From NCBI GenBank assembly GCA_028691535.1, contig JAQUZB010000004.1:1-64000 (forward strand): DNA of 64,000 nt, in the 5' to 3' direction. Shown here piece by piece: positions 9,773 to 19,635 of the stretch. The notes below the pieces were generated by a model. The model made no database searches, was not told the DNA's origin, and saw nothing but the letters and a program-made list of their open reading frames with translations. Every line of letters starts with the position of its first letter. Position 1 is the first letter of the stretch. The position numbers and the translations under genes are program-made. This DNA comes from Candidatus Altimarinota bacterium (GTDB taxonomy: Bacteria; Patescibacteriota; Gracilibacteria; BD1-5; UBA6164).

Positions 9773-11176
9773 ATGACAAATAAAGATTTAAAAAATATGA
9801 GTATCTCTGATTCTTGGGGTTTCCAAGATGAAGTTTTATATTCAAACGAAATTTTAAAATGAATAAATGAAGAAGTTGTTAGACAGATTTCTGCTTGAAA
9901 TAATGAACCAGAATGGATGCTAGAATTTAGACTAAAGGCATTAAAGATATTTGAGTGAAAAGAGATGCCTAAATGGTGACCTGATTTATCAAAATTAGAT
10001 TTAAATGAAATCCATTATTATGCAAAACCAGAATGAGCTTGAGCTAAGAAATCTTGGGATGATGTGCCTGAAAATATCAAAAATACATTTGATAGATTAG
10101 GTATTCCAGAAGCTGAGAAAAAATCTCTTGCTTGAGTTTGAGCGCAATATGATAGTGAAGTTGTTTATCATTCTTTAAAACAAGAGCTAGTTGATGCTTG
10201 AGTTATTTTTGATGATACTTCTGTTGCTGTAAACAAATATCCTGAATTAATCAAAAAATATTTTTCTAAATGTATTCCAATAAGTGATCACAAATTTGCA
10301 GCTTTGCATTATGCTGTTTGGTCATGATGAACTTTTATGTATATTCCAACTTGAGTGAAATTAAAAGAACCACTTCAATCGTATTTTAGAATGAATAAAA
10401 AAAGTGGAGGACAATTTGAACATACTATAATTATAGTTGAAGATGAAGCTGAAGCGCATTATATAGAATGATGCAGTGCACCAAAATATGATGAAAATAG
10501 TTTACATGCTGGATGAGTTGAAATATTTGTCTGAAAAAATGCTCATATGAGATATAGTTCAGTTGAAAATTGGAGTGTTGATACTTATAATTTAAATACA
10601 AAAAGAGCTATAGTTCAGGAAAATGCATATATGGAATGGGTTTGATGAAATATGTGAAGTTGAGTAACTATGCTTTATCCTTGTAGTATTTTATTGTGAG
10701 ATAATTCAAAAACTGATATGCTTTGACTTGCTTTTGCAAACAAAAATCAAAATCAAGATGTTGGAGCAAAAGTTATTCATATTTGAAAAAATACAACTTC
10801 AAATATAGTATCAAAATCACTAAGTAAATGAGGTTGAATAAGTACTTATAGATGACTTGTAGATATAAAACCAAGTGCAACTTGATCAGTTTCAAAGATA
10901 GATTGTGAAGCTTTACTTTTAGATAATATATCTGTTTCAGACACTGTCCCAAGCATAATTGTATGAAATAGTAGTTCTACTGTTTGACACGAAGCAAGTG
11001 CATGAAAGATAAATGAAGCCGATTTATTTTACTTAAGAAGTAGATGAATTAGGGAAGATGAAGCAAAAGGTATGATAGTAAATTGATTTATTTCAGATAT
11101 AGTAAAAGAATTACCACTGGAATATGCAAGCGAAATGAATGTTTTAATTTCAATGGAATTTGAATGAGCTTTTTAA
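9773..11176 (+). CDS. sufB: Fe-S assembly scaffold SufB
   Basis: A 467-residue member of the SufB/D beta-helix family, near the usual 470-495. Seen: the YNEPEWML-like start ([18 protein letters not shown]), the AVWSGGTFMYIP block, [26 protein letters not shown] and the C-terminal [13 protein letters not shown]...[23 protein letters not shown] region. The Cys in KIDCEALL is at the place of the conserved C-terminal cluster-building cysteine. SufB is the core cluster scaffold acting with SufC and SufD, both in this operon. Confidence 0.97.
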
Positions 11177-11188
11177 TTAAAATAAAAT

Positions 11189-11575
11189 ATGAAATTAGAT
11201 AAAAATACAGTTCTTGATTTAATGAATAGAAAAGTTGAAAAAATACTTGTTTATTTTTATGATGCTTGATGTTCATGAATAAAAGTTGATATAAAAGAAG
11301 ACTTTGAAATAACTAATTTATTAGAAAAACTTGATTTAAGCAGTAGTCCTTTTTCTGTTTATATAGAGAAAAAAGACAAGGAAAAATTTAGAAATTCTGT
11401 TATTACAAAAACAATTAGTGCAGATCATACATGAAAAGAAAAAGTTCGTTATATATTTAACAATGAACAAGTAAAAGATAGATGTGGTTGTGGAAGTAGC
11501 TTTTCGTTTGAAAATAAAAAGCCAAAACTTGATTTAAGTAAACTAAAAGATTTAAAAAGTAATTTTAAAAAATAA
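11189..11575 (+). CDS. A-type Fe-S carrier (IscA/SufA/ErpA family)
   Basis: A 128-residue protein with the A-type cysteine pattern: one Cys in DAGCSGIKVDI (about residue 27) and a CGCG pair near the C-terminus (DRCGCGSSFSF). These carriers hold and hand over Fe-S clusters to target enzymes. A lysine-rich tail (PKLDLSKLKDLKSNFKK) extends beyond the CGCG motif, longer than usual. The stop overlaps the start of the next gene (TAATG), which implies translational coupling. Which A-type subfamily it belongs to cannot be told by eye. Confidence 0.85.
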
Positions 11576-12258
11576 TGATAATTGATAAAAATTGATTTTA
11601 CGACATATCTAATATTTTGGATAACGAAATTATAATTACTGAAAATTTAGTAGTTAGCATTTATGATGATTGAAAATATACTAGAAAAATATATTTGTGA
11701 TTTGATTCTATAGTAGAATATTTTTGATTTGTCCATAATCCTCAAATTAACACTATTGAATTCTATCAAAATGAAGAAAATTCAAATTTAAAAGTTAAAT
11801 ATTTACATTATTCAGTCGATAATAAAAAAATTAAATCTAGAATTTACTCAAATATAAAAAGTAATAAATCAAAAAGTGATGTAAAAATACTTTCAATTAT
11901 TGATGAAAAGTGAGATATAGATCTAGATTGAATTATTGAAATATCAAAATGATATGAAAAAATAGTAGGACATTTAGTTGAAGAAAATTTATTTTTATGA
12001 GAAAGTTGAAAAATAAAATGAGTTCCAACCTTGCTTGTGAGAAGTGATGATGTTGAAGCAAGTCATGCTTGCAAGATTGAAAAAATAAGTAATGATAAAT
12101 TATTTTATTTAAAAAGCAGATGAGTTGAAGAAAAAACTGCACTTATGCTTTTACTTGAAGCAAATATAAAATCTATTTTTTCTTGTCTTTCTATGGTTGA
12201 CAATGATTTTTATACTAATTTAATCTTGGAAATTACTGAGATTATCAATAAAAAATAA
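11575..12258 (+). CDS. sufD: SufD-like Fe-S assembly component
   Basis: A 227-residue SufB/D-family protein, much shorter than SufD of enterobacteria (about 420). The C-terminal block VPTLLVRSDDVEASHACKIEKI...LFYLKSRGVEEKTALMLLLEA is the diagnostic SufD end, including the conserved H-A-C/G region; the N-terminal half is reduced. It should pair with SufB to form the SufBCD scaffold. Its start overlaps the preceding stop. Short SufD paralogs are plausible in reduced genomes, but no comparison was possible here. Confidence 0.88.
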
Positions 12259-12332
12259 ATTTAAAATTCTTTGATTTATAAAATTTTAACTATATAATCT
12301 ATACCATAATTTATAACAGTAAAATATTGCAG

Positions 12333-12878
12333 ATGAAAAAAATTAAACACTTACTTATTATATCATTAGTTTTAGTTTCATTTATATGAAATTCTTATGC
12401 TGAAGACTCTGTTTTACTAGAATCAACTTGAGTTGTTGCAACTTGAAGTTTATCTGAAACTCTAGTTTCAACTTGAAGTATAGATAATAATTTAGAAGAA
12501 ACTTCATATATATATTATTATGGTCAATGATGTCCTCATTGTGCAAATCTTGATAAATATATAAGTTGAGTAGATTGATATGAAAAGTTAAATATTGTAA
12601 AAAAAGAAGTATATTTTGATGATAAAAATAGACAAGATATGCTAGATGACGGGAAGAGATTATGATTAGAAGAGTCAGCAATTTGATTACCATTTTTTAT
12701 TATAAATAAAGCTTGAGTTGAATCTCCAATGGTTTGAGATTGACCAATTATAGATTATCTTAAACCTATCTTATGAGAAGTTCCAGAAAATAAAAATAAG
12801 ACAATTATTCTTGCTATATTAAGTATTCTTGCAATTATTATTCCAATTTTTTTAATTAAATTATCAAACAAAAATTAA
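12333..12878 (+). CDS. Secreted, membrane-anchored thioredoxin-like protein (CPHC)
   Basis: A 181-residue protein with an N-terminal signal or anchor (HLLIISLVLVSFIGNSYA), a Ser/Thr/Gly-rich linker, a thioredoxin-like domain with the active site GCPHC (Cys 67 and 70), a cis-Pro loop candidate SAIGLPFFIINK, and a C-terminal membrane segment (ILAILSILAIIIPIFLI). The CPHC motif is typical of DsbA-like or other extracytoplasmic thiol oxidoreductases. The next gene encodes a CcdA/DsbD-type electron carrier, so reducing power is probably passed from the cytoplasm to this domain. Location inside the Fe-S operon is notable. Confidence 0.8.
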
Positions 12879-12879
12879 T

Positions 12880-13665
12880 ATGAAAAAATTATTATTAATT
12901 ATATTGTGATTTTTAATCTTATGAGGAATTACTTATGCATCTTGAGATGCTGAAAATGTAATTTGATTATCTGATAGATTAAAATTTTTTGGTATCTTGG
13001 TTCCAGCAGCTATCTGAGATAGTATAAATCCTTGTGCTTTTGCAGTTATGTTTATCTTATTATCATCTATTTTAAGAGAACAATGAAATAAAAAAACTGT
13101 ATTATTTGCTTGAGCTTTATTTACGCTTTCAGTTTTTATTAGTTATATGGCTATGTGACTTTGATTGTATAGAGCATTAGCTACAACTAGTAGTATTTTT
13201 TATCTAAAACTTGTTGTTTGAATTATTTGAATCTTAGTTTGATTGGCTAATTTAAAAGATTATTTTTGGTATTGAAAACTATTTAAGATGGAAGTTCCAG
13301 ACAGTTGGAGACCAAAAATGTGGAGTATATTAAAAAAAGTAGTTTCTCCAGGTTGAGCATTTGTAGTTTGATTTATAGTATCATTGTTTTTATTACCTTG
13401 TACATCAGGACCTTATTTGGTAGTATTATGATATTTGGCATCAGAAACACAAATAATTAATACTTGGTGATATATTTATATATTGATTTATAATCTTATT
13501 TTTATATTACCAATGATTGCAATTACATTTATTGTCTGAACTTGATATAAAAATATTGCAGATCTTAGAGAATACAAGGAAGCAAATACTGAAATATTAC
13601 ATTTAATTACAGGTATTATAATGCTTCTATTGTGAATTTATATTTTATTTGATATTTTGGTTTAA
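12880..13665 (+). CDS. CcdA/DsbD-type transmembrane thiol reductant transporter
   Basis: A 261-residue protein with a signal-like N-terminus and about six to seven membrane segments. It has the two cysteine motifs of the DsbD beta/CcdA family: NPCAFAV (Cys 52) and PCTSGPY in the middle of the protein. These cysteines carry electrons from cytoplasmic thioredoxin across the membrane. It begins 1 bp after the thioredoxin-like gene, so the two probably form one reductant relay. Its glycines include many TGA codons within membrane segments. Confidence 0.87.
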
Positions 13666-13668
13666 TTT

Positions 13669-14067
13669 ATGTATAACGAAACTATAACCTTTTATAGTAA
13701 AAATCCACCTAATAAATGAGTACTTGAAAAATATGACATTAAACATTTTGAAGATAATAGTATTTGTTGAGATGATTTGGAAGTATATTTAAAAATTGAT
13801 GATAATAAGGTTAGTGATTTTAGTTTTTCTTGAGAAACAGCAATCATTACAACTGCATGTGCTTCAATATTTTGAGAGTCAATTATTGGTATGGATATAA
13901 ATGAAATTGTTGAAAAAAAATATGATTATATAGAAGAACTAGTTTGAATGCCTATTTCTCCTAGAAGAAAACAAGCTTCAGTTTTGGGATTATTGACTAC
14001 TATTAATGCAATTTATAAATATTTATGAAGTGATAAAGCTTTAGATTTTGATGACTTAATAGACTAA
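13669..14067 (+). CDS. IscU/SufU-like scaffold lacking two of the three canonical cysteines
   Basis: A 132-residue NifU-N/IscU/SufU-type protein. Seen: the N-terminal NPPNKGVLE, SICGDDLEVYLKIDD (Cys 33 at the first ligand site) and FSGE leading into the second site. Here the usual Gly-Cys is Thr-Ala, with a Cys at residue 64 six positions later. At the third site the family's K-C-A/S is K-Q-A-S (Gln 102). Only one of three canonical cluster ligands remains, so it may be an altered scaffold or a regulatory partner of SufBCD. No cysteine desulfurase gene lies in this operon. Confidence 0.78.
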
Positions 14068-14069
14068 AA

Positions 14070-14474
14070 ATGATAAAATTATCAACAAAATGAGATTATG
14101 CAATAAAAACAATTATTTATTTATTAAAAAATAATGATAGTTTAGTGAAAATATCATCAATTTCTACAAGTCAAAAAATATCAGAATCACTCTTAAGAAG
14201 AGTAGTTGCTGATATGGAAAGAAGTTCTATTATAGAAACTATTAAATGAAGAAATTGATGAATAAAAATTTCAAAACCATTAAATAGTATTTCTGTTTAT
14301 GATGTATTGTTATCTGTGTGAGAAGAATTATGAATTTCAGATTGTACCAAGTGACTATCTTGTGATAATCATAATAATTGTCAAACAACTGATTTATACA
14401 ATTTATTACAGAAATGATTTAATTGAGTTTTAAAAGTTTATACTTTGGATAAACTACAAAAAAAAGAAAGCTAA
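14070..14474 (+). CDS. Rrf2-family Fe-S-responsive transcription regulator
   Basis: A 134-residue winged-helix protein of the Rrf2/IscR type: LSTKGDYAIKTIIYL, SQKISESLLRRVVADMERS, the wing GRNGGIKISKP, and a cysteine cluster C92-x5-C98-x5-C104 that could hold an Fe-S cluster (IscR uses three Cys and one His). It is last in the suf operon, whereas IscR is usually first. Feedback control through the dyad at 8966-9006 is inferred. Two TGA codons encode glycines of the wing. Confidence 0.9.
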
Positions 14475-14487
14475 GCTTTCTTTTTTT
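14458..14487. terminator. Bidirectional terminator between suf operon and rplA
   Basis: GAAAGC-TAA-GCTTTC with A8 on one side and T7 on the other. The Rrf2 stop forms the loop, and the convergent rplA stop lies 2 bp beyond. Confidence 0.85.
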
Positions 14488-14488
14488 A

Positions 14489-15172
14489 TTATATAGTAGT
14501 ATCAATTTTAATTGAAGGTCCCATAGCATTACATACGAAAATAGTATTTATATATTTTCATTTAGCTCAAACTGGTTTTACTTCATTGATAACTTTTAAG
14601 AAGTGATTTAAGTTTTCTTCTAATTTTGTAGCACCAAATGATAATTTACCAAAAATTGAGTGAACATTACCTTGTTTATCAGTTTTGAATTCAAATTTAC
14701 CTGCAGCAATTTCTTTAATTGTAGCTAATAAATCAGGATTAACAGTACCTGCTTTTGGATTTGGCATTAAACCTTTAGGTCCTAAAACTCTAGCGATTTT
14801 ACCTAGATTTCTCATCATTGTTGGAGTAGCAATACAAACGTCAAAATCAAGAGCAATAGATCCTTTTTCGATTTCTTCGATTAATTCTTGTCCACCAGCA
14901 ACCATAGCACCTGCTTTTTTTAATTCAGCAGCATCACCTTCAGTAAATGCACATATTTTTGATACTTTACCTGATCCGTTTGGAAGAGTAATAGTAGTTC
15001 TAATCATTTGATCAGCATATTTTGGATCTAATTCTAAATTGAAGTGAACTTCAACAGTAGGATCAAATTTAACTGTGTTAGTTTTTTCTAGTAATTCAAC
15101 AGCTTCTTTAACTGAGTAAGCAGGTGAAGTTATTAATTCAACAGCTTTATTATATTTTTTTCATCTTGCCAT
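14489..15172 (-). CDS. rplA: 50S ribosomal protein L1
   Basis: A 227-residue protein of normal length that binds 23S rRNA at the L1 stalk. Seen: the KYNKAVEL start, TVEVHFNLELDPKYADQMIR, TLPNGSGKVSKICAF, ATPTMMRNLGKIARVLGPKG and LMPNPKAGTV, with the conserved C-terminal NEVKPVGAKGKYI. The L1 gene stands alone here; L11 is not adjacent. A promoter with a GC-rich start region lies upstream on the minus strand. Confidence 0.97.
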
Positions 15173-15239
15173 TTTTCTTTTTTTAATAAATAAAGGTATA
15201 ACGAACTATTTTTCAAGTTCTTCCTTGAAAGGCCCGCAA

Positions 15240-15267
15240 ATTATATATAAAAAAACAAAAAAGTAAA
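15240..15267 (-). promoter_or_regulatory. rplA promoter with GC-rich discriminator
   Basis: On the minus strand TTTACT (15262-15267), a 16-bp spacer and TATAAT (15240-15245) are followed at once by TTTGCGGGCC. A GC-rich stretch after the -10 box is typical of stringently controlled ribosomal promoters. A short hairpin (TTCAAG/CTTGAA, 15212-15229) in the leader could be an L1 feedback site; that is only a guess. Confidence 0.6.
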
Positions 15268-15275
15268 ATTAATTT

Positions 15276-15527
15276 TTACTTTTTTTCAACTGGATCATAA
15301 CCTCATTTATTCCAAGGCATACATCTAAGAATTCTTCAAGTTCATTTTATCATTCACAAAAATGCTCACTTTTTTTCTACTGCTTCTATCATATACTGAC
15401 TACATGTTGGTATATGTTTGCAATATGGCGGATTATTTCTAGCTTTTGCTATTATACTATGGTCAGGTGATAAGTATTTCTGATATAGTTTTACAGTATC
15501 AATAATTATTTTTTGACTTATTTTCAT
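15276..15527 (-). CDS. yidD: Membrane protein insertion factor YidD
   Basis: An 83-residue protein of the YidD family, which helps YidC insert membrane proteins. Seen: the amphipathic start KISQKIIIDTVKLYQKYLSP and the diagnostic cysteine motif YCKHIPTCSQYMIEAVEKKG, followed by GMIKGTGRILRCMPW and GGYDPVEK at the end. Six glycines are TGA. It lies between rplT and rplA without rnpA, rpmH or yidC nearby, unlike the usual bacterial arrangement. Confidence 0.93.
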
Positions 15528-15540
15528 ATTTTTTGAATTA

Positions 15541-15572
15541 AAAAAAGGTTTACCATATAATAAACCTTTTTT
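15541..15572 (-). terminator. Terminator of the rpsT-infC-rpmI-rplT operon
   Basis: Perfect 12-base arms (AAAAAAGGTTTA / TAAACCTTTTTT) flank an 8-base loop directly downstream of the rplT stop. Confidence 0.85.
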
Positions 15573-15573
15573 A

Positions 15574-15918
15574 CTATTTTACAAATTCTACTACTCAAGA
15601 GAAAACTTGTGGATTAGAAATAGCTAAGTTTGATAAAACTTTTCTATCTAATTTTACATTTTTTTTGTATAGAGCATTGATGAATTTAGAATAACTTAAT
15701 CCATTTTCTCTAGAAGCGATGTTAATTCTAACATTCCATAATCTTCTAAAATCTCTTTTCTTTCTTCTTCTACCAATATAAGCATTAGTACCAGCTTTCA
15801 TCCAAGCATTTTTAGCATTAGTAAAAGATCTAGATCTTAACATTCTATATCATTTACAAGCTTTTAAGATTTTACTGTGTCTTTTTTTAGTCATAAGACC
15901 TCTTTTAACTCTAACCAT
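15574..15918 (-). CDS. rplT: 50S ribosomal protein L20
   Basis: A 114-residue protein of normal length. Seen: VKRGLMTKKRHSKILKACKGY, MLRSRSFTNAKNAWMKAGTNAY, GRRRKKRDFRRLWNVRINIA and the end with LDRKVLSNLAISNPQVF. It binds 23S rRNA early in 50S assembly and is the usual partner of L35 and IF3. TGA appears as glycine near both ends (KGYR and FSGVV). Confidence 0.97.
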
Positions 15919-15951
15919 CTTAATTTATTAATTATTAATTTAATATAATTC

Positions 15952-16146
15952 CTACATATGAGGTAATTGTTGTTTTATTTTTTTAGATTCAGTACCTGAA
16001 ACTATTAATCCATATTTATTTCTACCTTTTGATTTTTTAGATTTATCAGAAAGTAAATGCTTTTTCCAAGCTTTTCCAAGTTTAAATTTACCTTTTCAAG
16101 TAACTTTAACTCTCTTTTTTACTCAACTTCTAGTTTTTAGAGTCAT
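15952..16146 (-). CDS. rpmI: 50S ribosomal protein L35
   Basis: A 64-residue basic protein: MTLKTRSGVKKRVKVTGKGK, then KHLLSDKSKKSKGR, matching L35, which normally starts K-K-T--A--KR-K-TG-GK. It stands between infC and rplT in the conserved infC-rpmI-rplT order. The TGK glycine and the SGV glycine are TGA. The stop is TAG. Confidence 0.94.
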
Positions 16147-16171
16147 ATTTCTTTAATTATAATTGTAAAAA

Positions 16172-16693
16172 TTATTTAATTGTTTTTAACATTGCAATAA
16201 ATGTATTTCAATTCTTTTTAACAGGGGAATCTAGTTTATAAAATTCACTTAAGCTATTTACAAAGAAGTTCATTTTATCGCTAGCAATATTTTCATATTG
16301 ATTTTCTCTTCATTTTAACATTAAGCTAACTTTCAGAGGATGTCATCATTTAGCAAAAGCTTCAGCTTGATTTCTTCTTACTTCTAAATCGTGATCTCAA
16401 ATTTTGAATGTAATTCTTAAACTTTTTAAATCAGGCGCTTTTCATTTTTGCTTACTTTTTTGTTCTTGTTTTTTTTGTCTATATAGAAATTTACCATAAT
16501 CAAGTATTTTGATTATACTTAAATCTCATTTAGCTCACATTTCCATTAAGTCAAGTTCCATTGATTTAGCCTTTTCTCTAGCTTCATCCATAGTCATTTC
16601 TCATAGATTTTCTCATTCATCATTTATAAGCTGAATTTTAGTTGCCCTTATTTCATCATTTAAAAGTCTTCTTTTCTCTTTCAAGATTCGTAT
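16172..16693 (-). CDS. infC: Translation initiation factor IF-3
   Basis: About 170 residues, near the family norm of 170-180. Seen: KEKRRLLNDEIRATKIQLI (the N-terminal R-N--I---V-LI pattern), ARE-KA, GDLSIIKILDYGKFLYRQKK at the linker helix, and the C-domain KSLRITFKIGDHDLEVR, GHPLKVSLMLKGRE. No ATG precedes the conserved start: the codons after the upstream rpsT stop read TTC CTA AAA ATA CGA ATC TTG AAA. Start is therefore ATA (16693), ATC (16687) or TTG (16684). infC is known for a rare AUU start that allows self-regulation by IF3. Fourteen or more glycines are TGA. Confidence 0.93.
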
Positions 16694-16702
16694 TTTTAGG
16701 AA

Positions 16703-17002
16703 TTAAGATATAGCTTTTAACATTTTAACAAATTTTGCTTTTTTTCTAGCACCATTGTTAGCATGAATTATATTCTTTTTTACTAATTTATCAATTATTG
16801 ATTGTAAACCTGATTTTGTATTTTTACCATCTTTGTCTTTTAGATTTGTAAAAATAGATTTAGCAGCTTCAACATCTTTAATTTTAATAGCTTTTTCAAA
16901 AGCTACTCTTGCTTCTCTATAAAGTGATCTAAAATGATCATTTCTAGATTTTCTTTTTTGATTTTGTCTCAATTGTTTTTTTGCAGACTCTATTATTGGC
17001 AT
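16703..17002 (-). CDS. rpsT: 30S ribosomal protein S20
   Basis: A 99-residue basic helical protein starting MPIIESAKKQLRQNQKRKSRN, the typical S20 beginning, and ending NNGARKKAKFVKMLKAIS with the family A-RKK--L---- pattern. It has no TGA and few glycines. It is placed upstream of infC-rpmI-rplT and its TAA lies 9 bp before the likely infC initiation codon, so the four are probably co-transcribed from the promoter at 17105-17132. Confidence 0.95.
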   Translation of the reverse strand: MPIIESAKKQLRQNQKRKSRNDHFRSLYREARVAFEKAIKIKDVEAAKSIFTNLKDKDGKNTKSGLQSIIDKLVKKNIIHANNGARKKAKFVKMLKAIS

Positions 17003-17104
17003 AAAAAAAAATTTATATAAATATAAAACTAAATATTTGTTTGTTGTGATTAAATAACCAAAATTTGAGGATTGGGCTATAAAATCGGTCTCTTTTGTGC
17101 GGCA

Positions 17105-17132
17105 ATTATATAAGAAACTAGATAAAAGTCAA
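17105..17132 (-). promoter_or_regulatory. rpsT operon promoter with GC-rich discriminator
   Basis: On the minus strand TTGACT (17127-17132), a 16-bp spacer and TATAAT (17105-17110) are followed by TGCCGCAC, then a leader of about 95 bases that is more GC-rich than its surroundings. It mirrors the rplA promoter. Confidence 0.7.
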
Positions 17133-17144
17133 AAGATTTTTAAA

Positions 17145-17175
17145 CAAAAAACTAGATTTTATAATCTAGTTTTTT
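17145..17175 (-). terminator. pheT terminator
   Basis: Stem ACTAGATT/AATCTAGT with flanking A- and T-tracts. It overlaps the last codon of pheT on the minus strand. Confidence 0.8.
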
Positions 17176-19543
17176 ACCTTAATTCTCATCAAATTTTGGC
17201 AACATTTTTAATTATTTCATTTATTAATTCTGCCTTATCTTTGTCATCAAGAGTTTTATGAATTGATTGGATAAAAATCTTGTATGTGAAGCTTCTTTTT
17301 CCAGGTAATTTATCTTCATTTTCGTATATATCTACAAGCTCAACCTTGTTTATAATTTCCTTGTTTGTTTTTTCTATAGCTATCTTGATCTTATTACCAG
17401 AAATTGATTTATCAATTACAAAATTTAAATCAAAATTGTTTTCTTGAAAACTTGAAATATCTTTTGCTTTAATTGTTTGGTAAAGTGCTGGTTCTAATTT
17501 TTCAATATTTATTTCAAAAAATCAAACTCTAGAATTTATATCAAAATTCTTAGTTACTTTTGGATGTATTTCTCAAATATATCAAACACTTGCTCATCTA
17601 ACCATTATAACTCAAGTTCTTCATTTATGAGAAAAATTTGGTGAAATATCTGAATTTTCAAATGAAAAATTAAATACTCAAATACTTTTTAAAAAATTTG
17701 AAACTGTATTTTGAATATCATAATATGCAATTTCTTTATTTGAGATTTCTACTCAAGCTAGATTATAATTTTCAATTATATTTCAATTATTTAAATTAAA
17801 AACTTTTTCAATTTCAAATAATTTCATTGAATCGTATTCGTTTATATTTTTTTCAAGAGATAACATCAAATTTGGAATCAAACTTCATCTTAGGTGAGTT
17901 AACTCTTCACTTAATGCATTTTTCATTGGAATTAAATTTGCAGTATTACTTAAACATTTTTCCATTAATTGTTCATTTACAAATGAGTAAGTAAACATAT
18001 CATAATATCAAATACTTGAAAAATAATTTTTTACGTCATTTTTAACCTTGTATATATTGTTTTGAATAACTGCTCACATATATATTTCAGGAATAGTTGA
18101 AGTTATGTTGTCATATCATGAAATTCTAGCTAATTCTTCAGCAATATCTGCCTTGAAGTTTAAATCTTTTCTCCAAAATGGAACTAATAATTTATTGTCT
18201 ACTTTTTTAATTCATAAATTATCTAGTATTTTTATTGCACTTTCTTCGCTGTATGAAGTTCCAAGTATTTTGTTATAGAATTTTAAGTCAAAATCAATTC
18301 TTACTTCTTTTTGTTTATTTGGATAAATATCTGAAAAAGAAATAATTTTTATTCATTTTAAATTTTTTTCAAGTTCAGAAACTATAAGTGATAATCAAGC
18401 TTCTTGCATACCATTTACTATATCTTTTTCAAAAACATTTAGTGCATCTGTTCTAACTCATAATCTTTTTCAAGTTTTTCTAATTGTTGCTTGGTCAAAA
18501 TTTGCAGATTCTATAACTATATTTTTTGTAGCATCAGAAACAGCAGAGCTTTTTCATCAAATAACTCAACCAAGAGCAAGTACTTTTTCATCATCAGCTA
18601 TAACTATATCATCACTACTTAATTCATATTCACTATCATTTAGTGCAATAAATTTTTCACCTTTTTTTGCATATCTTATAGTTATATTTCAGATAACTTT
18701 ATCTGCATCAAAACAATGTGTTGGTTGTCAGTAAAAATATAGTGAATAGTTTGATAAATCAATTAATAATCATTTTGAAGCAATATCACTACTTGCCAAA
18801 ACTTGTTTTATATAATCTGGACTTTCTATGTTTGCAACATTTTCAACTTTTAATCACATATATCTTGAAACTACATTTGTAATGGAGTTTTTTATTCACA
18901 AATCTTTAGCTCATGAAAAATCTTTAATTTCATAATTAAAATCAAATTTTTCTCAATTAATAGCATATATTTCTCTAATTATTCAAATATGAGAAAATAA
19001 ATCAGGTCTATGATTTATAGCTTTATTATCTATTTCTAATACTGCATCATCTTTTCAAACAACTTCATCAAGAGGAGTTCAATTTTTTGCATTTGTAAAT
19101 GATAGATCAAGAATTTCTTTTTCACTTCAAGCAGGGAATTCCTTTTTTAACCCGATTTCTTCAGAAGCACAAATCATACCGCTAGATTCTACTCATCTTA
19201 TAGCTGTTTTTTTCATTATAACTGGTTCTCATTGACCATGCCATAAAACACTTGCTCATATTTTAGCAACTGCAACTGCTTGTCAAACTTCTAGATTTGA
19301 TCCTCAACAAACAATTTGAATATCTTCATTTTCTCAAGCATCAACGTTGCAAATTTTTAAACTATCTGCATCAGGATGTTTTTCTATTTTTTTAATTCTA
19401 CCTAAAACTATATTTTTATATGCATTTTTTTCAGAATGAATATCTTCTACTTCAGCAGTATGCATAACTAAATCTTTTGCAACGTCTTCTGCTGATTTAA
19501 TATTTTTTATATATTTTTGTAAAACTTTATAAGAAATTTTCAT
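17174..19543 (-). CDS. pheT: Phenylalanyl-tRNA synthetase beta subunit
   Basis: A 789-residue protein of normal length that with PheS charges tRNA-Phe. Domains in order: N-terminal MKISYKVLQKYI, an EMAP/OB-like tRNA-binding domain (GRIKKIEKHPDADSLKIC at about 47-64), the B3/B4 editing region, the B5 region (GKRLGVRTDALNVFEKD...), the core GLVPFGRKDLNFKADIAEEL, and the C-terminal FDX-ACB domain (PGKRSFTYKIFIQSIHKTL, about 745-789). pheS is not next to it in this window. Dozens of glycines are TGA. Confidence 0.95.
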
Positions 19544-19610
19544 TTTTTATTTAATAACAATCTAAATTTATATTATTTGAAATATATGTAAAAAATAGAA
19601 AAAGGCAAGG

Positions 19611-19635
19611 AAAAAAGAGCCTACGGCTCTTTTTT
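19611..19635 (-). terminator. recA terminator
   Basis: AAAAAAGAGCC-TAC-GGCTCTTTTT, a compact GC-containing stem at the recA stop on the minus strand. Confidence 0.88.

Noticed and set aside
17011-17104. Possible tRNA in the GC-richer rpsT leader
   Set aside because: No cloverleaf with acceptor and T-arm could be drawn; it fits a promoter discriminator and leader better. No tRNA or rRNA gene was recognised anywhere in the window.
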